From Candidatus Schekmanbacteria bacterium (GTDB lineage: Bacteria; CSSED10-310; JACPHN01), in the NCBI GenBank assembly GCA_016188575.1, contig JACPHN010000096.1, positions 5,579 through 69,578 on the forward strand: a DNA stretch of 64,000 nucleotides, read 5' to 3'. Made by a program: the position numbers and the translations under genes. Below are positions 52,057 to 59,220 of this stretch, piece by piece; position 1 is the stretch's first letter; every line of letters begins with the position of its first letter. The notes under the pieces were generated by a model, which had not been told where the DNA came from, did not search any database, and saw nothing but the letters and a program-made list of their open reading frames with translations.

Positions 52057-52479
52057 ATGAACCACCAAGGCACCAAGACACCAAGAGGGACATTTGAGGA
52101 GGTCCCTGAATCCACGGATCGAGTGGCTCACCAAGTGGTCGACGCAGCTTACAGGGTGCATACGACGCTTGGTCCCGGGCTCTTGGAGGCAGTGTACGAG
52201 GTCTGCCTCGCTCATGAGCTGACCAAGCGCGGGCTGAAGGTATTGCGTCAGGTCAGTCTTCCGGTCGTCTACGACGGCCAGCAGCTCGACGCCGGGTTTC
52301 GAATCGACTTGCTGGTCGAGCACTGTGTCATCGTCGAGTTGAAGGCGATTGAGAGTCTGCTGCCGGTCCACAAGGCCCAGGTCCTGGCCTACTTGAAGTT
52401 GTCTGGGCATCGGTTGGGTTTGCTCATCAACTTCAACGTTCCGTTGATCAAGAACGGCATCGTGAGGCTGGCCCTATGA
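52057..52479 (+). CDS. GxxExxY-family protein within BREX operon
   Basis: 140 residues. VVDAAYRVHTTLGPGLLEAV YEVCLAHEL contains the GPGLLEAVY signature, followed by RIDLLVEHCVIVELKAIESL (PD-(D/E)xK-like ELK core) and AQVLAYLKLSGHRLGLLINF. The family is predicted to be nuclease-like; function unproven. Its first residues, MNHQGTKTPR, are encoded by the flanking repeat. An inverted copy of that repeat lies just after it and forms the pglX start, so gene and repeats look like a mobile cassette dropped between brxC and pglX. The stop overlaps the pglX start (ATGA). Confidence 0.92.
   Translation: MNHQGTKTPRGTFEEVPESTDRVAHQVVDAAYRVHTTLGPGLLEAVYEVCLAHELTKRGLKVLRQVSLPVVYDGQQLDAGFRIDLLVEHCVIVELKAIESLLPVHKAQVLAYLKLSGHRLGLLINFNVPLIKNGIVRLAL
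52061..52087. repeat. GxxExxY-cassette repeat, left arm
   Basis: ACCACCAAGGCACCAAGACA then CCAAGAG at the start of the GxxExxY gene. The reverse complement recurs at 52489-52514, and related copies lie inside pglX at 52842-52909 and 53912-53938. Confidence 0.85.
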
Positions 52480-54653
52480 GCCCCTCCCGGGTGTCTTCGT
52501 GCCTTGGTGGTGACCACAAGGAGGCGGTGAAGGCCTGGGTGCCGAAGGTCCGCCGCATCCTCGAGGAGGAGCTCGAGGCACAGCTCGACCGCCTGGGCCT
52601 GAAGCCCACCGGCAAGCACACGCCGGTCGAGAAGATGCGGCTCCCGGAGGAGGCCGCCCGGACGCGGCGACGCGTGGAGGCGCTCCTCGCCCGCGACCGC
52701 ATCGCCGAGGGAACCGCGAAACGCGGCTTCGACAATGTGAAGCGGGAGCTCGCCTACACCGTGCTCAACCGCCTTGTCGGCCTGAAGGCGATGGAGGCCC
52801 GCGGGCTCCTGTACCTCCCAGCGCCAGCAGGCTTTTTTCATTACCAAGACACCAAGGACACCAAGGAGGAGTCAAAGGGTCCCGACTTCGTGTCTTCGTG
52901 TCCAGGTGAATCGCCACTTCCCGAGCAGACCGAGCTCCTCACCCCGGTGCCCGGCCAGGCGTACTCGCGCTACCTCCGCGACTTCCGCGCTGCCGGTGGG
53001 AGCCGCTACAAGTACGATGACGACGCGGAGCAGGCGCTGCTGCGGGACGGGCTCACCGCCGCCTTTCGCCACATCACCGGCGAGATTGGCGTCCTCTTCG
53101 ATCCGGACCACGAGTACGCGTGCGTGTGGCCGCCGCACGCCACGCTCACGCGCGTCATCCGAATGATCAACGAGGACCTGCCCGAGGATGCCTACCGGGC
53201 CCGCGACTTCCTCGGCTGGGTGTATCAGTTCTTCAACCGCGAGGAGAAGAAGCGGGTCCGCGACGAAAACAAGGGCACGCCGCGCTCGTCTTACGAGCTG
53301 GCGGTCATCAACCAGTTCTACACCCCGTCGTGGGTGGTCAAGGCGCTGGTCGACAACACGCTCGGGCGGCTGTGGGTCCAGATGCACCCGGACTCTTCGC
53401 TGGCGCCGACGGCCCCGCCGCCCCTGCCCGATGAGCGTCCCCCGGACCTCATCGCCGCCGACTACCTGGTGCCCCGGACCGGCGAGCGGATCCGCTACCA
53501 GCGGCTCGACGACGCCGGCCAGGTGCAGATGTTCAAGCGCGCCCGCGACCTCGCGCTGCTGGACCCCGCCTGCGGCACGATGCACTTCGGCCAGTATGCG
53601 TTCGGCCTCTTTCACCGGATGTACCTCGACGAGATCGAGCACGCGGGCGAAGCCGGCTGGCCCGAGGAGCCCTCGGTGAAGGAGCCGCGCGAGATCCCGG
53701 CGGCGATCCTGGAGCACAACCTCTTCGGCATCGACATCGACCCGCGCGCCATCCAGATCGCCTCGCTGTCGCTGATGCTCACGGCGAAGGAGTCGGCGCT
53801 CCAGCATGGCTTCTCGCCGCTCAACGTCCGCATCCGCAGGACCAACCTCGTCGTCGCCAACGCCGTCAACCTCGGTCAGGACCGCCTGCGTGCGCTCGTG
53901 CAGGGATGCGCTAACCACCAAGGCACCAAGACACCAAGGGCGGCAGATCGGGATGAGAGACTGTTCGAGGTAGTGTGGGAGAATCTGGCGTACGTCAGCG
54001 AGCTCGGCAGCCTCGTCCAGGTGCGCGAGAGCGTGGCCCAGGTGCTCGACGAGTGGGTGGACGCCCGGGCGCGCGAGAAGGGGCTGACGAGGCTGATTCG
54101 GCGCCGGACCACCCAAAGAGCGTTTGACTTTATGCAAGAGATCACGCGCTCGCAGGCCCACCAGCTCGAGCTCGAGCGCAAGGTCCTCGAGGATGAAGCG
54201 CGCCAGATCGAGGCCGAGCTGCTGGCCGCGATCGAGGCGGCCGCGGCGCAGGCGACCGAAGACCCCAGCGACCGGATCTTCGCCGAGGACACCGCCCGCG
54301 GGCTGAAGCTCCTGCAGGCGCTCTCCCGCAAGTACGACGTCGTGGTCATGAACCCGCCGTACGGGGCCTTCGTGCCGGCGGTGAAGGACTTCGTGAAGGC
54401 CGCCTACCCGCTGACGTCGAACGACATCTATGCGGCGTTCATCGACCGCGCGACCCAGCTCACCGAGCCCGAGGGATACGTCGGGGCGCTCGTGTCGGCG
54501 ACGTTCGTGAACCTCAAGTCGTTCGAGAAGCTCCGCACGGAGATCCTGCTCAAGCGGAACCCGCTCGTGGCCATGCTGGACCTCGGGTTCGGCATCCTCG
54601 ATGACGCCACCGTCGAGGCCGCGGCCATCGTGCTCCGAGGGGGTGTGCGATGA
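52476..54653 (+). CDS. pglX: PglX methyltransferase, N-terminal half
   Basis: 725 residues; carries the catalytic core of the BREX adenine-N6 methyltransferase: LLDPACGTMHFGQYAFGLFH (SAM site, about 363) and VVMNPPYGAFVPAVKDFVKA (NPPY, 626-629), then YPLTSNDIYAAFIDRAT. It stops after DDATVEAAAIVLRGG, where intact PglX (about 1200 residues) continues. Residues 1-13, 123-145 and 479-488 are encoded by copies of the GxxExxY repeat, all in frame. The missing C-terminal half is encoded after an intervening fic gene. PglX-N and PglX-C may assemble as two chains; otherwise the methylase is dead. The stop overlaps the fic start. Confidence 0.9.
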   Translation: MSPSRVSSCLGGDHKEAVKAWVPKVRRILEEELEAQLDRLGLKPTGKHTPVEKMRLPEEAARTRRRVEALLARDRIAEGTAKRGFDNVKRELAYTVLNRLVGLKAMEARGLLYLPAPAGFFHYQDTKDTKEESKGPDFVSSCPGESPLPEQTELLTPVPGQAYSRYLRDFRAAGGSRYKYDDDAEQALLRDGLTAAFRHITGEIGVLFDPDHEYACVWPPHATLTRVIRMINEDLPEDAYRARDFLGWVYQFFNREEKKRVRDENKGTPRSSYELAVINQFYTPSWVVKALVDNTLGRLWVQMHPDSSLAPTAPPPLPDERPPDLIAADYLVPRTGERIRYQRLDDAGQVQMFKRARDLALLDPACGTMHFGQYAFGLFHRMYLDEIEHAGEAGWPEEPSVKEPREIPAAILEHNLFGIDIDPRAIQIASLSLMLTAKESALQHGFSPLNVRIRRTNLVVANAVNLGQDRLRALVQGCANHQGTKTPRAADRDERLFEVVWENLAYVSELGSLVQVRESVAQVLDEWVDARAREKGLTRLIRRRTTQRAFDFMQEITRSQAHQLELERKVLEDEARQIEAELLAAIEAAAAQATEDPSDRIFAEDTARGLKLLQALSRKYDVVVMNPPYGAFVPAVKDFVKAAYPLTSNDIYAAFIDRATQLTEPEGYVGALVSATFVNLKSFEKLRTEILLKRNPLVAMLDLGFGILDDATVEAAAIVLRGGVR
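52489..52514. repeat. GxxExxY-cassette repeat, right arm (inverted)
   Basis: GGGTGTCTTCGTGCCTTGGT then GGTGAC, the inverse of the left arm with a few changes. It is translated as residues 5-13 of PglX-N (RVSSCLGGD), replacing the normal PglX N-terminus. Confidence 0.82.
52842..52909. repeat. GxxExxY-type repeat pair inside pglX (empty cassette)
   Basis: TTACCAAGACACCAAGGACA CCAAGGAGG, 14 bases of spacer, then the inverse CTTCGTGTCTTCGTGTCCAG GTGA. The two arms face each other as at 52061/52514 but without a gene between them. Read in frame as YQDTKDTKEESKGPDFVSSC. Confidence 0.82.
53912..53938. repeat. GxxExxY-type repeat inside pglX, single arm
   Basis: AACCACCAAGGCACCAAGAC ACCAAGG, identical to the left arm at 52060-52085. 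It is read in frame as NHQGTKTPR within PglX-N. No inverse arm is seen nearby. Confidence 0.82.
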
Positions 54654-55510
54654 CCCGGCTCGCGTGGCGCTGGGAAGAGAGGGACTTCGGCTTCCGCTTC
54701 CGCGCAGGCAAGGGAAGGCAGGCCGGCGAGTACTACCAGGCCCGGAGCACCAGCGAGTTCTATGTTGTCCCGGGGGCGCATCGCAAGCTCGCCAAGGAAC
54801 GACTGGATGAGCTGGCCAAGCTGGCGAACGCACCCACGTCTCCCCGCGTCGTGGCGAGCCCCTGGCGCGACTACGACCGGGGATGGGACTGGATCATCAC
54901 TGAGGATGGAATCTGCCTGAACTGGGCTGGTTGCCTCGACAAGGAGGAGATCCATCGCCGCGAGGACGAGGGCGTGCAGCGCGCGATGGAGCTGGTCACC
55001 GACATCGTCGAACGCGAGGAGCCGGTGCCGCTGTCGCTGCATCTCGTCCAGCAGGTCCACGTCGAGCTGATGGGCGCGATCTACCCGTTCGCCGGCGTGT
55101 GGCGCACGGTGGCGCTCCACAAGGGTGACGGCCCGACGAAGTGGCCCTTGCCTCCGGGGGGCATCCAGCCGCTCATGGACGTGCTCGAGCGGGACGTGTT
55201 TGCGCGTTCTCCGCTCATCACAGAGGACGACGAGAAGGTGTTCGACTACGCGAGCGAGGTCATGAACGAGTTCTTGGCCCTCCATCCGTTCCGCGAGGGC
55301 AACGGCAGGGCGGCATTCATCATCGGGAACCTGATCCTGATGCAGAACGACATGCTGCCGCTGGCCGCCTACGAGCGGCGTACGGACGAGGCAAGGTACT
55401 ACGCCGCCTGCGAGGCGGGCCGCCTGCAGAAGGACTACGCACCGCTCGCCGCGCTGCTGGCTGAGTGGGAGGACCGGGCACTCGCACGCTGGAGGGAGAC
55501 GCATGGATAG
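54650..55510 (+). CDS. Fic-family protein inserted in pglX
   Basis: 286 residues. The Fic core is clear: HLVQQVHVELMGAIYPFAGV WRTVALHKGDG is the flap region and FLALHPFREGNGRAAFIIGN (His212 onward) the HPFx(D/E)GNGR active-site loop. The second Arg of the extended motif (GNGRxxR) is Phe. Fic enzymes transfer AMP or related groups from a nucleotide to a protein hydroxyl. Residues 1-75 are unassigned (FGFRFRAGKGRQAGEYYQAR). No obvious inhibitory helix (S/T-x3-E-G/N) was found. The start overlaps the PglX-N stop by 4 bases and the end overlaps PglX-C by 8, so the gene sits exactly within pglX. Confidence 0.92.
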   Translation: MTRLAWRWEERDFGFRFRAGKGRQAGEYYQARSTSEFYVVPGAHRKLAKERLDELAKLANAPTSPRVVASPWRDYDRGWDWIITEDGICLNWAGCLDKEEIHRREDEGVQRAMELVTDIVEREEPVPLSLHLVQQVHVELMGAIYPFAGVWRTVALHKGDGPTKWPLPPGGIQPLMDVLERDVFARSPLITEDDEKVFDYASEVMNEFLALHPFREGNGRAAFIIGNLILMQNDMLPLAAYERRTDEARYYAACEAGRLQKDYAPLAALLAEWEDRALARWRETHG

Positions 55511-57425
55511 GAAGCGGCGAGTCGACCTCCGCGGCATCCTGGCGAAGCCGGATCTGCGTCGCGAGCTCATGGTCCCGACGATCCAGGCGACCCAGGCGCG
55601 CGAAGGGATCGAGACGACGAGGGACCAGGCTGAGCGTGCGTACTATGTGGTGACCGAGGGAGATCGCACGGCCTTCCTTGACATCGAGCGGTTCAAGGCT
55701 GGGAAGGGCGAGCCGGATCGGCGCCATGAGACGTTCGTCCGGGCGGTGGCGGATGGCGAGGAGCGGGTGCGATTCGATGTTGCTCGGCGGGACTTCTCCA
55801 CCATCGAGGGTTCACCCCTCGCGTATCGACGGGTCGGCCTAGTCGCCCATGTGTTCCGCGACAACCCAGCGTTGGAGCCAGGTCATGCTCGAACGCGACG
55901 TGGCGCATATACGGGAGACGACTCGCAGTACGTGCGCTACTGGTGGGAACCGGGAGCACGGGAGAGGGGAGGCTTCACCTGGGAGCCGTTCGCCAAGGGC
56001 GGTGACTACTGCCGCTTCTACTACGACGTAAACCTCGTCGTGCACTGGGATCCGCACCGCAGAACCTTCGCCAGGTTCTACGGTCGAAAGGGACGCGAGA
56101 CGGAACGGCCCGAGTCGCTGGACGATTTCTTTCGACCGGGGCTCACATGGCCCAGGCGAACGCAGCGGGGATTCAACGTCCGTGTGCTGCCGGAAGGCTG
56201 CATCTTCTCCGACAAGGGACCGAGCATCTTTCCGACGGATGCTGCTGATGCTGGTTACTTGCTCGCCATCGGCAATGCGGCATTTGCGGAGTACATCCTG
56301 CAGGGGCTTACATCCTTCGGTTCCTGGGAGACCGCAGCGGTCAAGAAGCTCCCCGTTCCGAAGTGCTCGCGCCAATCATCTAGCACGCTCGGTGCTCGGG
56401 CGAAGAGCATCCATGAGGCAAAGGCCGCATGGGATGATGGTAACGAGGCATCGACGCGCTTCCGTGCGCCGTGGTTGCTCGGCGAGCGGGTCGGCGACAC
56501 GGCGATGACGATCCCCGCTCGCCTCGACCACCTCGCCGAGCACGAGGCTGCCGAAGAGACCCGCATCCAGAAGCTCTACGCCGAGCTGAACGACGAGGTC
56601 TACAAGCTCTACGGTATCCCCGATTCCACGCGCGCCACCATCGAGGAGACGCTCGGTGAGCGTCCTCCGGAAGTGCTTTGGCCGCAAATGGAGGGCAAGA
56701 CCACCGAGCAGAAGCGGATGGAGCACGTGTTCCGCCTCCTCTCCTACGCGGTCAAGCGCGTGGTCGAGGCGGACGAGGACGGCATCGTCCCCTTCGCACC
56801 CGTCGCCGGTGAGCCGAGCCTCGCGGATCGGGTTCACCGCGAGATCCAGAACCTGTTCCCGAAGCTCGACATCGGCCAGGTGGAGGTCGAGGTCGCCAAC
56901 GAACTGAAGAAGAACGTCAAGGGCTACCGTCGCACCGGCGGGATCGCCGAGTGGCTGGAGAACGCCTTCTTCGAGCTCCACTGCTCGCTGTACAAGAGCC
57001 GGCCGATCCTCTGGCACATCGCGTCGAGCCAGGGCACCTCGCCCTTCGCGTTCGGCGCCCTCGTCCACTACCACCGCTTCGACAAGAACCGGATGGCCCA
57101 GCTCCGCGGGCAGTACGTGCGCGACGCGATCGAGACGTTCCGGCGCGAAGCGGCCCTCGCCGACAAGGCCGGACGCACCGACGCGCGCCAGGACTGGCAG
57201 TCACGCCTGGAGGAAACGCAGGAGCTGGACCGGCGGCTCCAATGGGTCCAGGAGGGCCGCCACGATGGACCGGACGGCGGCGATCGCGACTACCGGATCC
57301 TGACACCCTGGAAGGCGCCGGACGATCGACCCAAGGGCTGGGCGCCCGATCTCGACGACGGCGTGAAGGTGAACATCGAACCCGTCCAGAAGGCCGGCGT
57401 GCTGCGCGTCGCGAAGGTGGTGTGA
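55503..57425 (+). CDS. PglX C-terminal half with foreign N-terminus
   Basis: 640 residues. Residues about 1-55 (KRRVDLRGILAKPDLRRELM VPTIQATQAREGIETTRDQAERAYYVV) resemble the small protein commonly encoded after fic-type genes, not PglX. From about 100 the sequence is PglX: VRYWWEPG, FTWEPFAKGGDYCRFYYDVN LVVHWD, FFRPGLTWPRRTQRGFNVRV LPEGCIFSDKGPSIF, PILWHIASSQGTSPFAFGAL, and GWAPDLDDGVKVNIEPVQKA GVL at the end. This half recognises target DNA and contacts partners. So the fic cassette entered pglX and its partner gene became fused to the C-terminal half. Confidence 0.85.
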   Translation: MDRKRRVDLRGILAKPDLRRELMVPTIQATQAREGIETTRDQAERAYYVVTEGDRTAFLDIERFKAGKGEPDRRHETFVRAVADGEERVRFDVARRDFSTIEGSPLAYRRVGLVAHVFRDNPALEPGHARTRRGAYTGDDSQYVRYWWEPGARERGGFTWEPFAKGGDYCRFYYDVNLVVHWDPHRRTFARFYGRKGRETERPESLDDFFRPGLTWPRRTQRGFNVRVLPEGCIFSDKGPSIFPTDAADAGYLLAIGNAAFAEYILQGLTSFGSWETAAVKKLPVPKCSRQSSSTLGARAKSIHEAKAAWDDGNEASTRFRAPWLLGERVGDTAMTIPARLDHLAEHEAAEETRIQKLYAELNDEVYKLYGIPDSTRATIEETLGERPPEVLWPQMEGKTTEQKRMEHVFRLLSYAVKRVVEADEDGIVPFAPVAGEPSLADRVHREIQNLFPKLDIGQVEVEVANELKKNVKGYRRTGGIAEWLENAFFELHCSLYKSRPILWHIASSQGTSPFAFGALVHYHRFDKNRMAQLRGQYVRDAIETFRREAALADKAGRTDARQDWQSRLEETQELDRRLQWVQEGRHDGPDGGDRDYRILTPWKAPDDRPKGWAPDLDDGVKVNIEPVQKAGVLRVAKVV

Positions 57426-57426
57426 A

Positions 57427-58390
57427 ATGGACCCAACGACAAAGACCGATCGCCCGCTGCTCGCGCTCGACCGCATCCTGGTCAAGAACCTCCGCTCCAT
57501 CGCGCACCTGGACCTGCCTGACCAGGGCCTCGGGTGGGAAGGGCGGTTCCCGGCGGTAGCGGTCCTCGGCGGTGCCAACGGCAGCGGCAAGACCACGCTT
57601 CTCCGGCTCGTCGCCCACGCATCGCGACTGTTGCTTTCGCATGGTCGGCGACACGGCTTTCGTCGATGGCAACGCGAGCGACAACTGCTACGGCTATGTC
57701 GTGACCGGGGCCCGGCCCCGCTCGATCGGGCGCGGCAGGGTCGTAGAGCTGCGCAAAACGCTCCGCGTGCCTGCCCGATTCTCTGCAAGCCGCTTCCCGC
57801 GGGTCGTGGTGCTGCCGTCGGACAACCGGGATCTCGTCGTGCCGCGGGTCAAATACAAGGCACCCGGAAAACTCGAGGACGACACCGGGTTCGTCGCGTG
57901 GTGGGAACGCCCCGGTGAGCAACAGTGGGGCGGCTCCACGGTCGAGCTGCTCTTCTCCGCCCGCTGGAGCGACCTCAATGCCAAGGAGGAAGGTCGGCCG
58001 AAAGATGCCGTCCAGTTCGATCGTTTCACGCGCGCGTTCGCCGACCTGACGCGCGGCAGGAAGCGCCTGACCTGGACCGCGAAGGGCGACCTGGTTGTCG
58101 AGATCGACGATGGAACGACGCATGCTGTCGATGCCCTGAGCGCCGGAGAGCGGCAGGCAGTGCTTCTGCTGGCGGAGCTCCGTCGCCTCTGGCGGCCGGG
58201 GTCCCTCGTGCTGATCGACGAGCTCGAGCTGCACCTGCACGACGCCTGGCAAGGGAAGCTGTACGAAAACGTGCTGGCCATGCAGCGCGAGCTTGGTGGG
58301 CAGGTGGTCATCACCACCCAGAGCCACTCGTTGTTCGAAATGGCCGAGAGTGGAACGCAGGCGCTGTTGGGTCGAGGTGCGTTGCGATGA
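57427..58390 (+). pseudogene. ariA: PARIS AriA-like ATPase, frameshifted
   Basis: Two frames together encode one AAA15/ABC-type ATPase. Bases 57427 to about 57640 give LALDRILVKNLRSIAHLDLP and the Walker A VLGGANGSGKTTLLRLVAHA. The next frame, from about 57641, gives VVVLPSDNRDLVVPRVKYKA, then the signature-like DALSAGERQAVLLLAELRRL, Walker B SLVLIDELELHLHDAWQGKL, and VVITTQSHSLFEMAESG. Removing one base near 57640 joins them. The downstream partner is a DUF4435/TOPRIM protein, the arrangement of PARIS. It could be a broken gene, a sequencing error or a programmed shift; ATG at 57641 might also allow restart without Walker A. About 320 residues if joined. Confidence 0.72.
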
Positions 58391-59220
58391 GCGACGACAT
58401 TCGTCTCAAGTCGATTCGCGCGGACCTGCAGCTTGCGCCCACCGTGCTGTACCTGGAGGGCAAAACGGATCCACCTGTCTTCTTCGCGTTGCTCGGTCGA
58501 GAATGTCCGAAGTCCAGCATTCACAACGATGTCTATGTTGTCGGACTCAAGACGCAAGGCAGCGGCGGACAAGAAGTCAGGGCGCGCCTGGAACGTGCCC
58601 GGCGCGAGGGACTTTCCGGCACTCTTGGTCAAGGTGGAGTCTTCGGCGTTGTCGACGGTGACGGTCGCGACCTCGCAACACTCGCCGCCGAGCTCGACCC
58701 GCCCTACCCGGGCCCACTCTTCTCCTGGAAGGCGTACTGCATCGAGAACCTGCTCGCGCGAGCTGCCTGGCCGGCGGCCTGGGGCACGGTGCCAAGCTGG
58801 CCGAACGTGCTCGGCGCGTACGTGCCCTACGCTGCTCTGAACCGCCTTCACGTGGAGCTGCGCCGGGCGTTGGAGACCTTGGGTCTGGAGAAGTTCCGCA
58901 ATCCGCAGACAGGTCAGCCCCTGGAGAGCGCGACGGGCTTCAAGACGGCGCTGGCGAAAGACAAAGGGGTGCTTGCGGGCCGTGACGTGGAAGCCATGTT
59001 CGACCGAGAGGTTAGCGCCCTACTCGGTGCGATTCGGAGGTCCGTTGACGAAGGCCACGCGCTGATCAACGGCAAGTGGTTGGTACGGCACCACGCGGCG
59101 GCGGCTACGAACCAGTCGGAGGACAAGTGCCGAGAGGAGTGGTGCGAAGCGGTCAGACTGGCCGGGGGGATCGTCGAGGCCCGGGACCTTTGGCAACGCA
59201 TCACGGGGAGCGCACCATGA
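58387..59220 (+). CDS. ariB: PARIS AriB-like DUF4435/TOPRIM protein
   Basis: 277 residues; ATG in an ATGA overlap with the ATPase. APTVLYLEGKTDPPVFFALL holds the conserved Glu of the TOPRIM core, and GVFGVVDGDGRDLATLAAEL the DxD. FSWKAYCIENLLARAAW carries the IEN motif of DUF4435. In PARIS the ATPase holds this toxin and releases it when an anti-restriction protein such as Ocr is sensed; it then acts as a nuclease. The position between pglX and pglZ matches the layout I recall from Salmonella BREX loci. Apparently intact although its ATPase partner is frameshifted. The stop overlaps pglZ. Confidence 0.82.
   Translation: MSDDIRLKSIRADLQLAPTVLYLEGKTDPPVFFALLGRECPKSSIHNDVYVVGLKTQGSGGQEVRARLERARREGLSGTLGQGGVFGVVDGDGRDLATLAAELDPPYPGPLFSWKAYCIENLLARAAWPAAWGTVPSWPNVLGAYVPYAALNRLHVELRRALETLGLEKFRNPQTGQPLESATGFKTALAKDKGVLAGRDVEAMFDREVSALLGAIRRSVDEGHALINGKWLVRHHAAAATNQSEDKCREEWCEAVRLAGGIVEARDLWQRITGSAP

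Noticed and set aside
52061-53938. CRISPR array, suggested by short similar repeats in the BREX region
   Set aside because: The repeats are irregularly spaced, occur as inverted pairs, lie inside coding sequence and have no spacers or cas genes nearby.
52872-54833. 653-codon minus-strand frame opposite pglX
   Set aside because: Composition is Arg/Leu/Val/Glu shadow sequence, and the plus strand carries NPPY and DPACGT motifs.
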